Below the pieces are notes generated by a model. The model searched no databases. It had not been told where the DNA came from and was given only the letters and a program-made list of their open reading frames with translations. DNA of 13,575 nucleotides from Clostridia bacterium (GTDB lineage Bacteria; Bacillota; Clostridia; Peptostreptococcales; Anaerovoracaceae), in the NCBI GenBank assembly GCA_024682015.1, contig JAIKZT010000084.1, positions 1 to 13,575 on the forward strand, given 5' to 3'. Within the stretch, counting starts at the first letter, position 1, and every line of letters starts with the position of its first letter. Position numbers and translations under genes: made by a program. This document shows positions 1 to 6,459 of the stretch, in pieces.

Positions 1-513
1 TCCGAGTTCTTCCTGATGACGTGCTTCGCCACGTCTTCGGCGGCGCTGGTGCTGCTGGGCGAGCAGCTCGGCAAGGGCAACTTCGACTACGCGAAGGCGA
101 TGGCGTCGAAGCTTCTGCGCACAGGCCTCGCGTTCTCCGCGTTCATGGCGGCACTCATGTACCTGTGCCGCGCTCCCTTCGTGGGCCTGTTCGCGCTCAC
201 GCCGCAGGCGCAGAAGTGGACGAACCGCATCCTGCTCTATACCGCGCTTTGCCAGCCGCTGCAGAACCACAACGCGTTCCAGGTGTGCGGCACCATGCGG
301 GGCGGCGGGGACGCGCGCTTTGCGGCCATTTGCGAGATCCTGACCGTTTGGTTCATCCGCGTGCCGCTGGCCTTCCTCGGCGCGCTCGTATGGAAGCTGC
401 CCATCGACCTGCTCGTGCTGCTCTGCGAGGCGGAAAGCGTCATCAAAGCGGTCATTCTCTACGCCCGCTACCGCAGCGGAAAGTGGATCAAGAATATGAT
501 AGGTGGAATGTAA
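1..513 (+). CDS. MATE-family transporter, C-terminal part (5' end outside window)
   Basis: The reading frame is open from base 1 and ends at TAA 511-513, giving the last 170 residues of a multi-spanning membrane protein. The segment with CGTMRGGGDARFA followed by an I-x-TVW-FIRVPLAF stretch matches the conserved C-terminal half of MATE (multidrug and toxic compound extrusion) transporters, where a R-G-x-GD motif precedes a helix with a conserved W..R.P. The ending LYARYRSGKW is also typical of the family. MATE proteins are cation-coupled antiporters in the cytoplasmic membrane; the substrate cannot be told. Only two bases separate its stop from the ATG of the glycosyltransferase at 516, so the two genes are very probably cotranscribed and translationally coupled. 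The close link to lipid-linked glycosylation genes leaves open a role in moving a glycolipid, since MATE and polysaccharide flippases share the MOP superfamily, but the motifs fit a plain efflux pump best. Confidence 0.88.
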   Translation, partial: SEFFLMTCFATSSAALVLLGEQLGKGNFDYAKAMASKLLRTGLAFSAFMAALMYLCRAPFVGLFALTPQAQKWTNRILLYTALCQPLQNHNAFQVCGTMRGGGDARFAAICEILTVWFIRVPLAFLGALVWKLPIDLLVLLCEAESVIKAVILYARYRSGKWIKNMIGGM

Positions 514-515
514 CT

Positions 516-1514
516 ATGAAACTGATCAGCATCATCGTTCCCTGCTACAACGAAGAGGAAGCGCTGCCCCTGTATTACGAGGCCATGCTGCCCGTGCTCG
601 AGCAGCTGAAGGACATGGGCGCCGACACGCAGTTCGTGTTCGTGGATGACGGCTCCAAGGACGGCACGCTGAAGACGATGCGAGCGCTGGCCGCCCGCGA
701 TCCCCGCTGCCGCTACCTGAGCTTTTCGCGCAATTTCGGCAAGGAGGCGGCCATGTTCGCCGGCCTTCAGCACGCGAAGGGCGACTACGTGGCGGTCATG
801 GACGCGGACCTGCAGGATCCGCCCGACATGCTGCCGACGATGCTGCGGATCATCGAAGATCCGGCCTCGGAAGGCCTTCCCGCGGACGAGCCCATCGACT
901 GCGTCGGCACGCGCCGCACGACCCGCGAGGGGGAACCGCCCATCCGCAGTTTCTTCGCGCGTTGCTTCTACAAACTCATCAATAAGATCTCCAGGACCGA
1001 GATCGTGGACGGGGCAAGGGATTTCCGCCTCATGACCCGCCGCATGGTCGACGCGATCCTCTCCATGAGCGAATACAACCGTTTCTCCAAGGGCATCTTC
1101 TCCTGGGTGGGTTTCCGCACCCACTGGCTGGAATACGTCAACCGCGAGCGGGTGGCGGGTCAGACGAAGTGGTCGTTCCACAAGCTGTTCCTGTATTCCA
1201 TCGACGGCATCACGGCGTTCTCCACGGCGCCGCTGGCGGTGGCGAGCTACACGGGGCTGGGCATCTGCGCGGTCAGCTTCATCGGGCTGCTGTTCGTGTT
1301 CATCCGCGCCCTCGTGCACGGTGACCCAGTCGCAGGCTGGCCTTCGCTGGTGTGCATCATCCTGTTTTTGGGCGGCATCCAGCTGCTGTGCATCGGCGTC
1401 CTGGGGCAGTACCTGGCGAAGACGTATCTCGAAGTGAAGGGGCGCCCGCAGTACATCCTGCAGGAAGACAGCACGGGGGACAGCTCCTGCTGCGCAGAGG
1501 GTAAACGGAATTGA
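516..1514 (+). CDS. Polyprenyl-phosphate glycosyltransferase, GT2 family, GtrB/DPM1-like
   Basis: A 332-residue enzyme expected to move a sugar from a nucleotide sugar to undecaprenyl phosphate on the inner face of the membrane. The N-terminal GT-A domain opens with ISIIVPCYNEEEALP, has VDDGSKDGT (D44, D45), and the metal/donor motif DADLQDPP at 96-103. A DGARDFRLM block and GQTKWSFHKL (G215-L224) are hallmarks of the GtrB/DPM1 branch. Two membrane helices follow (about 241-266 and 275-301), and the tail GQYLAKTYLEVKGRPQY is the usual family ending. The start at 516 is chosen because the homologous region begins there and AGGTGG (501-506) lies 9 bases upstream; the longer open frame from position 21 is only MATE sequence read out of frame. 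The neighbouring GT-C-like gene overlaps its stop, as expected for a donor-maker/user pair. The sugar is not predictable. Confidence 0.93.
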   Translation: MKLISIIVPCYNEEEALPLYYEAMLPVLEQLKDMGADTQFVFVDDGSKDGTLKTMRALAARDPRCRYLSFSRNFGKEAAMFAGLQHAKGDYVAVMDADLQDPPDMLPTMLRIIEDPASEGLPADEPIDCVGTRRTTREGEPPIRSFFARCFYKLINKISRTEIVDGARDFRLMTRRMVDAILSMSEYNRFSKGIFSWVGFRTHWLEYVNRERVAGQTKWSFHKLFLYSIDGITAFSTAPLAVASYTGLGICAVSFIGLLFVFIRALVHGDPVAGWPSLVCIILFLGGIQLLCIGVLGQYLAKTYLEVKGRPQYILQEDSTGDSSCCAEGKRN

Positions 1515-3136
1515 GAAAATTCGGCATCGCCCTATACACCATATTCGCGCTGCTGTTCGCGGGGCTGCCGGTGTTCGTCCTGATGATGAGCGCCAAAGGC
1601 GCCGCCAGCTACGAGGGATTCAGCCTCTGGCCCTTCTGGGGCATCGCGGCGGCTGCGGTTTTTGTGTGCCTCATCCCGAAGGAACTGCCGAAGGTGCCGG
1701 ATTGGCTGGCGGCTGCCGTCTGGGGGTGCCTGGCGTTTCAGATGCGCTGGCGGGCTTTCCATGCCATCGAAAAGTACATGGTGATGAAGTACGACTTTGC
1801 GGCGGTACTCGAGAGCGCCCGCGGGGTGAAGCAGGCCAAGGAAGCTATCTTTACGCACTGGGCGTTCTATCCGCGCATCCTGCAGATCTGGGACACGCAT
1901 TTCGGCAACGATTTTTCCTATAGAAACGCGGTCTACTTCAACCTGATGATCGGCGGCCTGCTCGTCGTGCTCGTCTATCTCATCGCGCGGCGCATCTGGA
2001 AGCGTCAGCGCGCCGCGATGCTGGCGGCCGCGATCCTCACGTTCTGGCCGTCGTTCTCGTACTACGCGAGCGTCATCAGCAACGAGCATCTGGCGATGTT
2101 CTTCATGCTGTGCGCCAGTTACGCGGCCATCTTGGCGTGGCAGTTCGCCGGGGCGCGGCGCAAAGCGGCTCCGAACGAAGGCGCAAACTGGGTCCAGAAG
2201 CTCTCCGCGCCGGCCTATTGGGCGATCCTCGCCGTTCTCACCGCCGGCGCCGGCGTGTGCGCGGGCCTCGCGGACCTCTTCAAGCAGTTTTCACCGGTGT
2301 TCGTCGTCGCATCCTTTGCGGCCGGATTCGTATTTCTGCTGATCGAATACCGCAGGGAGACCCCCGGCGGACTTGGCCGGCTGGGAAAACGGCTGCTGTG
2401 CCTGCTGCTGGCGATTGTCCTGATGTTCGGCTGCGCTTCCGTCGTGAAAGAAGGCGCCTACCGCTGGCTCGAAGGGTACCTCGGCATGCCCGTGGCGCGC
2501 AATGCCATGGCGCACTTCCTGTGGATCGGCCTGAATTCCCGGGGCGAGGGCATGTGGACGCAGGAAGAGGGCATGAAGGTCTACGAGCTCGCCGAGCAAT
2601 ACGGAAACGACTATGACAGGGTGATGGACGGCCTTTGGGCGCTGCTGCGGGAGGATTATGAGGCTCACCCCGAGGCGCTGGCCGGCACGATTCGCCACAA
2701 GATGGAGAAGGACTGGGAGGCGGACATCGGCATTACGCTGTGGATCAAGGCGCTGTACGACGAGGAGGCGGCATGGCTCGACGCGCATCCGGGCGAGCTT
2801 CTCACGTGGGAGATCACGCGGGCGGAGCTGGATACGGTGGACTTTGATCCGGGTGACGGCATCGCGAAGTCGTCCGCGGCGTATTACATGTGCGTGATGG
2901 GGCTCATCGCCCTGGGCGGCCTGCTGGCAATCTTCCTGCGCAGTCCGCTGGAGATGTACCTGCGGCTCGTGTTCTACGGCTACGCGCTGCTGCTGATCCT
3001 GAGCGAAGCGCAGGGCCGCTATCAGATCGTGCTCTTCCCGTTCTTCGCGCTGCTGGCAGCCGGCGCTGCGGAGACGCTGGGCCTGACCCCCCAGATGCTG
3101 AAGGACTGGGCAAACCGGCAGACGCCGTCCTCCTGA
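1511..3136 (+). CDS. GT-C-like polytopic membrane glycosyltransferase (PMT/ArnT-like)
   Basis: A 541-residue protein with about ten to twelve hydrophobic helices (for example 4-26, 141-160, 168-188, 192-210, 262-279, 295-311, near 457-476 and 480-520) and a large polar loop of roughly 140 residues before the last helices. The segment WPSFSYYASVISNEHLAMFF (179-198) resembles the P...Y....(S/T)(N/E)E...F signature of GT39/GT83-type enzymes, and D95 in the first outer loop is a candidate catalytic acid. Such enzymes transfer a sugar from a polyprenyl-phosphate donor on the outer face of the membrane. The start is TTG 1511, overlapping the previous TGA (1512-1514), with GAGGG at 1497-1501 as ribosome binding site; the first in-frame ATG (1583) would cut off the first helix. 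Overlap with the GtrB-like gene argues that the two work together. Acceptor unknown. Confidence 0.75.
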   Translation: MRKFGIALYTIFALLFAGLPVFVLMMSAKGAASYEGFSLWPFWGIAAAAVFVCLIPKELPKVPDWLAAAVWGCLAFQMRWRAFHAIEKYMVMKYDFAAVLESARGVKQAKEAIFTHWAFYPRILQIWDTHFGNDFSYRNAVYFNLMIGGLLVVLVYLIARRIWKRQRAAMLAAAILTFWPSFSYYASVISNEHLAMFFMLCASYAAILAWQFAGARRKAAPNEGANWVQKLSAPAYWAILAVLTAGAGVCAGLADLFKQFSPVFVVASFAAGFVFLLIEYRRETPGGLGRLGKRLLCLLLAIVLMFGCASVVKEGAYRWLEGYLGMPVARNAMAHFLWIGLNSRGEGMWTQEEGMKVYELAEQYGNDYDRVMDGLWALLREDYEAHPEALAGTIRHKMEKDWEADIGITLWIKALYDEEAAWLDAHPGELLTWEITRAELDTVDFDPGDGIAKSSAAYYMCVMGLIALGGLLAIFLRSPLEMYLRLVFYGYALLLILSEAQGRYQIVLFPFFALLAAGAAETLGLTPQMLKDWANRQTPSS

Positions 3137-3145
3137 CGCTCTGGA

Positions 3146-3280
3146 ACATGGGGACGGTTCCTTGTCCCACGCGATGGGAAGAACAACGCGTAAAACGGCA
3201 ATCCTCGCCGGAAGTGCCTCATGATTTCAAATCATCGTAAGATTTATTCATTTCTGTGGGACAAGGAACCGTCCCCATGT
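3146..3280. repeat. REP/MITE-like element with perfect 24 bp inverted ends
   Basis: Bases 3146-3169 (ACATGGGGACGGTTCC, then TTGTCCCA) are the exact reverse complement of 3257-3280. Each arm is itself an imperfect palindrome: GGGAC 3151-3155 can pair with GTCCC 3164-3168 around an 8-base loop. Two inverted copies of a small hairpin-forming unit around a spacer of 87 bases is the usual form of a bacterial REP pair or a small non-autonomous mobile element. I recall GGGGACGGTTC-type repeats as frequent in clostridial genomes and linked there to REP-associated tyrosine transposases; that link is memory, not shown here. The element lies in the spacer between the GT-C gene and the phosphohexomutase, ends 3 bases before the latter's ribosome binding site, and creates a false N-terminal extension of that gene. 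Confidence 0.8.
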
Positions 3281-3283
3281 CTC

Positions 3284-3290
3284 AAGGAGG
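3284..3290 (+). promoter_or_regulatory. Ribosome binding site AAGGAGG of the phosphohexomutase
   Basis: A full AAGGAGG lies 5 bases before ATG 3296 and fixes the start. An upstream in-frame ATG at 3221 would translate the inverted repeat and this site itself, so it is rejected. Confidence 0.9.
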
Positions 3291-3295
3291 GCAGC

Positions 3296-4801
3296 ATGCC
3301 TGAACTGAAGTTTGGAACCGCAGGGCTTCGCGGCATCATGGGGCCCGCGGAAGGACAGATAAACATACAGACCATAAAGCGTGCCAGCTATGCCGTGGCC
3401 GCCTGGATCGAAGGGCGGCGGCGCGCGGAGTCGGCGCAGGCGAAAACGCCTGAAGACGCGCTGGCTGCGAAGATACGGCAGCGGCTCGTCGTCATCGCGC
3501 GGGATTCGCGCATCGATTCGGACGTATTTGCGTTGGAAACCGCGAAGGCGCTGGAAGCATCCGGCGTTCGGGCACTGTCCTTTTCGGACATCGTGCCCGT
3601 CCCGGCGCTGTCGTTTGCCGTACGGTATCTGAAAGCGGACGCGGGCGTGATGATCACGGCCAGCCACAATGCCAAGGAATACAACGGTTACAAGGTCTAC
3701 GGCCCGGATGGCGCGCAGATCCTGCCCGGGGATGCGGCGGTGATCCAGCAGGCCATCTCCCAAGTCTCGCGCGAACGCATGAAGGTGGAATGGGAGAAAT
3801 TCAAGCCGGCGTATGTGCCGAAGGCGGTCTACGAGGCGTATTACCAGGCTATGAAGGAGGCGTCCGGCTTTGAAGAACCGGCAAGCGGGAGCGGCATAAC
3901 TGCAGAAATCGCCGCAGGTGAGGCGGAATCTCCGCAGCGGCCTCTGAGGGTCATCTATTCCCCGCTGAACGGCAGCGGGCGGATGTTCGTGCAGCGCGTC
4001 CTCGCTGAAGACGGTTTCGAGGTCTTTACCGTGCCCGAGCAGGAGATGCCCGACGGAAACTTTACGACCTGCGGGCAGCCGAACCCCGAGTTCGCCAGCG
4101 TCTACGAACTGGCGATCCGCTATGCCCGGGAGCGGGAGGCGGCCGGCGCAGGGCCGGATCTTCTCGTCGCGACCGACCCCGACTGCGATCGCGTCGGCGC
4201 CATGGCCCGCGCGAAGGACGGCAGCTGGCAGCTGCTGACCGGAAACGACCTGGGCCTGCTCGTGCTCTCGTATCTGGGGGCCTGCCGGGATCTGACCGGT
4301 AAAACGTTCATCTCCTCGTTCGTGTCCACGCCGCTGGGGGACCGCCTGGCGGAGAGCCTGGGCATGCGCGTCGAGAAGACCCCTGTGGGGTTCAAGCACA
4401 TCGCCGCCGGGATCGAGCGCCTGCAGGAGGACTTCGGCTTCGCGTTCGAGGAGAGCAACGGCATGCTGGCCGGCACCTACACGCGCGACAAGGACGGCGT
4501 TCTGGGCGCGCGGCTCATCTGCCGGGCGGCAGACTGGTGCCGCCGGCGGGGAACGACCCTCCTCGAAGAACTCGCTCGCCTGAACGCGGTCTTCGGCCCC
4601 GTCTTCAGCCGTACGATCGACGTGCCGGCCGATCCCGAAGCGCCGAACCCCGAGACGTCCATCCGCGACCTGCCGGACGGCAGCCGCGTCGTCGTGCGTC
4701 CCTCGGGCACGGAGCCGAAGATCAAACACTATTTCTTCGCGCCGACTCCCGAGCGGCTGGAAGAGCTGATAGGTGAAACGCTTGGCTCGGCGGCCTTTTA
4801 G
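3296..4801 (+). CDS. Phosphohexomutase (phosphoglucomutase/phosphomannomutase family)
   Basis: A 501-residue cytoplasmic enzyme of the alpha-D-phosphohexomutase superfamily, interconverting sugar 1- and 6-phosphates. All four family motifs are present: FGTAGLRG at the N-terminus (substrate phosphate region), the phosphoserine loop TASHNAKEYNGYK with S123, the Mg2+ loop DPDCDRVG (D294, D296, D298), the sugar loop EESNGM (E385-S387), and the C-terminal phosphate-binding RPSGTEPK (468-475). The TASHN-x-EYNGYKVY form and the EESNG loop fit the Firmicutes PgcA-like phosphoglucomutase branch. Members of that branch are usually about 560-580 residues; this one begins right at the FGTAGLRG block and lacks the usual N-terminal helical lead-in of about 40 residues. 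A low-complexity insert (about 196-216, E/A/G/S-rich) precedes VIYSPLNGSG. With Pgi in the same window it can supply glucose-1-P for nucleotide sugars. Phosphomannomutase or phosphopentomutase activity is not excluded. Confidence 0.92.
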   Translation: MPELKFGTAGLRGIMGPAEGQINIQTIKRASYAVAAWIEGRRRAESAQAKTPEDALAAKIRQRLVVIARDSRIDSDVFALETAKALEASGVRALSFSDIVPVPALSFAVRYLKADAGVMITASHNAKEYNGYKVYGPDGAQILPGDAAVIQQAISQVSRERMKVEWEKFKPAYVPKAVYEAYYQAMKEASGFEEPASGSGITAEIAAGEAESPQRPLRVIYSPLNGSGRMFVQRVLAEDGFEVFTVPEQEMPDGNFTTCGQPNPEFASVYELAIRYAREREAAGAGPDLLVATDPDCDRVGAMARAKDGSWQLLTGNDLGLLVLSYLGACRDLTGKTFISSFVSTPLGDRLAESLGMRVEKTPVGFKHIAAGIERLQEDFGFAFEESNGMLAGTYTRDKDGVLGARLICRAADWCRRRGTTLLEELARLNAVFGPVFSRTIDVPADPEAPNPETSIRDLPDGSRVVVRPSGTEPKIKHYFFAPTPERLEELIGETLGSAAF

Positions 4802-4871
4802 CCGAAAGGCATGCTGATCTACAAATCTTTACGGGGAACGACATTTCGTTCCCAAAAGAACGATTCCTATG

Positions 4872-4909
4872 AAAAGGGAACAAAACACGCGAGGTTTTGT
4901 TCCCTTTTT
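4872..4909. terminator. Strong, probably bidirectional rho-independent terminator
   Basis: AAAAGGGAACAAAAC (4872-4886) pairs perfectly with GTTTTGTTCCCTTTT (4894-4908) around the 7-base loop ACGCGAG. On the + strand the stem ends in a run of five T (4905-4909), ending the phosphohexomutase transcript 70 bases after its stop. Read on the - strand it also ends in TTTT, so it can stop transcription from the converging dehydrogenase gene, which has no closer terminator. Confidence 0.85.
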
Positions 4910-5061
4910 GCTGTTTCATGAAGTTTGGGGACCGGCTGCAGTTCCCCTATCCGCAAAACCGGGTTGCCGCGGCGCTTCGGGCAATGGGCAGGCTTTGGCG
5001 CGGGCCAGGGCTCCGGGACTTGCGCCTTCCGCATGGGTCCCGCCTGCCGGATTCTCGGTCC

Positions 5062-5177
5062 GGGTCACACCGGAGTGTGACCCAGTCGGACGTTTAGTCT
5101 GCCGGGTCACATGCCAGGACGTTCAGATGTGGCCCGCCTTTCCAAAAATGCGAATGGGCCACATTTTCATGTGACCC
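5062..5177. repeat. Cluster of alternating GGGYCACA / TGTGRCCC palindromes
   Basis: Six copies of one 8-base unit alternate in orientation: GGGTCACA at 5062 and 5104, GGGCCACA at 5156, and the reverse form TGTGACCC at 5076 and 5170, TGTGGCCC at 5128. They build three stems: 5062-5070 with 5075-5083 (9 bp, loop CGGA), an outer stem 5104-5113 with 5168-5177 (10 bp), and an inner stem 5127-5135 with 5156-5164 (9 bp). No T-run follows, so this is not a simple terminator; it looks like a compound REP-like element. It lies 28 bases past the stop of the - strand dehydrogenase gene. Confidence 0.75.
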
Positions 5178-5205
5178 ATCCCGAAAAACGCTATGGATAT
5201 CGGCT

Positions 5206-6324
5206 CTATTCCCAGGGGAACTTGTACGGCAGGTTCTTCTTGTCGCGGACCGTCATGAATTCCTTCTGCAGCGCTTCGCCCATGGGCACGCCCTTGTCCT
5301 TGCGGTCCTGCCAGACGAGCCATTCCTTCTCGCCCGCGGTGTAGATGCGCTCCTGGCCCGGCGCCTTGGAAGAGGCGCGCAGCGTGCGCAGGATGTCGCC
5401 CGTCGTCTTCTTGAAGGTTTCCAGACCGCAGAACGCCTCCGGGTCGACCGCGAAGAAGAAGTGGCCGAGGTGGTAGGGCCGTTTATGACCCTCCTCATCG
5501 AACCCCATCAGGGCCTTCATGAAGCTGCCACCCTGCAGCGCTGCGGACAGGATCTCCACGACGGTCGCATAGCCGTAGCCCTTGTAACCCGCCATGGATT
5601 CGCCCTCGCCGCCGAGGGGCGCCAGCGCGGCGTCGCCGCTCACGAGCTTCTTCAGAATGTCCTCGGAATCCGTCAGCACGGAGCCGTCGCGCGCGATGAC
5701 GGTGCCCGGCGGAGTCGCCTGGCCTTTGCGCGCCCAGTATTCGATCTTGCCGCGCTGCACGATGGACGTGGCGCAGTCGAGCACGAACGGGAAGTCTTCG
5801 TCCGTGGGGAAGCCGAACGTCAGCGGGTTCGTACCGAGCATGTTGTCCACGCCGAACGTGGGCGCGATGGACGGCCGGGCGTTCGTGCCGGTCAGCCCCA
5901 GCAGGCCCGCTTTCGTGGCCATGGTCACCCAGTAGCCCGCGATGCCGTAATGGGACGAATTGCGGATGGCTGCGCCCGCCATGCCGTATTTTTTAGCCTT
6001 TTCGATGACCATCTCCATGGCCTTGTGGCTCGCCGCCATGCCCATGCCGTCGTGCGCATCCATCACGACGGTGGTCGGCGTTTCCTTTACGATCTCCAGT
6101 TCAGTGACCGGATTTAAAATGCCTGCCTCGATGCGGTCGATGTATATGGGTTTGAACCGGTTGCAGCCATGGCTTTCAATGCCTCTGCGGTCGGATTCCA
6201 TCAGCACGTCCGTGCAGACTTCCGCGTCGTCCGCGGGCACACCGTAGGCGATGAAGGCGTCCTTCATGAAATCGTGGATCAGCTGCCAGGGGATATAGGG
6301 TCTGTTCTGTTCGTCATAAAGCAT
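5206..6324 (-). CDS. Ldh_2-family NAD(P)-dependent 2-hydroxyacid dehydrogenase (malate/L-lactate dehydrogenase type)
   Basis: A 372-residue cytoplasmic oxidoreductase of the Ldh_2 family, which is unrelated to the Rossmann-type lactate and malate dehydrogenases. Seen in order: the block SDRRGIESHG with H52, the catalytic-region motif; DGMGMAASHKAME; NSSHYGIAGYW with H125; the nucleotide-binding stretch TNARPSIAPTFGVDNMLGTNP; and LGGEGESMAGYKGYG in the C-terminal half. The family includes malate, L-lactate, sulfolactate, ureidoglycolate and diketogulonate dehydrogenases, and specificity cannot be read from sequence alone. Start at 6324 is set by AAGGAGGT 6 bases upstream; longer frames to 6351 or 6534 would translate that site and the promoter. 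It is transcribed against the surrounding genes, with its own promoter, and converges on the phosphohexomutase terminator. Confidence 0.92.
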   Translation of the reverse strand: MLYDEQNRPYIPWQLIHDFMKDAFIAYGVPADDAEVCTDVLMESDRRGIESHGCNRFKPIYIDRIEAGILNPVTELEIVKETPTTVVMDAHDGMGMAASHKAMEMVIEKAKKYGMAGAAIRNSSHYGIAGYWVTMATKAGLLGLTGTNARPSIAPTFGVDNMLGTNPLTFGFPTDEDFPFVLDCATSIVQRGKIEYWARKGQATPPGTVIARDGSVLTDSEDILKKLVSGDAALAPLGGEGESMAGYKGYGYATVVEILSAALQGGSFMKALMGFDEEGHKRPYHLGHFFFAVDPEAFCGLETFKKTTGDILRTLRASSKAPGQERIYTAGEKEWLVWQDRKDKGVPMGEALQKEFMTVRDKKNLPYKFPWE

Positions 6325-6330
6325 GGGTGT

Positions 6331-6338
6331 ACCTCCTT
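6331..6338 (-). promoter_or_regulatory. Ribosome binding site AAGGAGGT of the dehydrogenase
   Basis: On the - strand AAGGAGGT is followed by 6 bases (ACACCC) and ATG at 6324. This fixes the start and excludes the upstream ATG at 6351. Confidence 0.9.
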
Positions 6339-6349
6339 GTACTGTGCTC

Positions 6350-6358
6350 ATTATACCA
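6350..6358 (-). promoter_or_regulatory. Extended -10 promoter element of the dehydrogenase gene
   Basis: On the - strand the sequence reads TGGTATAAT: a perfect TATAAT (6355-6350) with the TG of an extended -10 box. No good -35 box is seen 16-18 bases further up, which an extended -10 can make up for. The leader would be short, about 20 bases. Confidence 0.7.
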
Positions 6359-6392
6359 CAAGAAAAGGGGTTACGCGCCTCTGCCGCGATTG

Positions 6393-6423
6393 TTTTACCA
6401 TTGAGCGGCGTAATATGGTAAAA
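6393..6423. promoter_or_regulatory. Candidate operator: 9 bp inverted repeat over the pgi promoter
   Basis: TTTTACCAT (6393-6401) and ATGGTAAAA (6415-6423) are exact reverse complements separated by 13 bases, with half-site centres 22 bp apart, about two helix turns. The pair overlaps the -35 box and fills the spacer of the proposed pgi promoter, so a bound dimer would block it. It lies upstream of the likely start of transcription, which argues for a DNA-binding site rather than an RNA hairpin. The regulator is unknown. Confidence 0.55.
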
Positions 6424-6429
6424 TATATT
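6401..6429 (+). promoter_or_regulatory. Predicted promoter of pgi
   Basis: TTGAGC (6401-6406) and TATATT (6424-6429) are separated by exactly 17 bases, a fair sigma-70/sigma-A type promoter. It gives a leader of about 25 bases before ATG 6460, with GAGGAG (6448-6453) as ribosome binding site. Confidence 0.6.
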
Positions 6430-6459
6430 GTTAGCATCAGAACAAGCGAGGAGATTTCC

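Larger units (their letters stand above)
4802..5205. other. Gene-free spacer with terminator and palindromic repeats
   Basis: This 404 bp stretch between two converging genes holds no credible coding region. From left to right it has a small hairpin (GGGAACGA 4834-4841 with TCGTTCCC 4846-4853), a strong terminator (4872-4909), an imperfect palindrome GGGGACCGGCTGC...TTCCCC (4927-4947), about 110 bases in which I see nothing, and a cluster of GGGTCACA-type palindromes (5062-5177). Short open frames across it are made of repeat sequence and have no ribosome binding sites. Confidence 0.75.

Noticed and set aside
3231..3257. Promoter with TAAGAT -10 box for the mutase
   Set aside because: No acceptable -35 box at 16-18 bases; the match is too weak to report as a feature.
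3221..3295. Extended N-terminus of the phosphohexomutase
   Set aside because: It would translate the right inverted-repeat arm and the AAGGAGG site; the family N-terminus starts at 3296.
3248..4729. 493-codon - strand open frame opposite the phosphohexomutase
   Set aside because: The + strand frame has all mutase motifs in order; the - strand product has none.
4834..4853. First hairpin after the mutase as a terminator
   Set aside because: It is followed by AAAAGAA rather than a T-run; the next stem (4872-4909) is the real terminator.
5062..5177. CRISPR-like array
   Set aside because: The units are only 8 bases, alternate in orientation and have unequal gaps of 6 to 20 bases; there is no repeat of CRISPR length.
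4869..5344. Short + strand open frames in the spacer after the mutase
   Set aside because: They translate the terminator and palindromes, lack ribosome binding sites and run antisense into the dehydrogenase gene.
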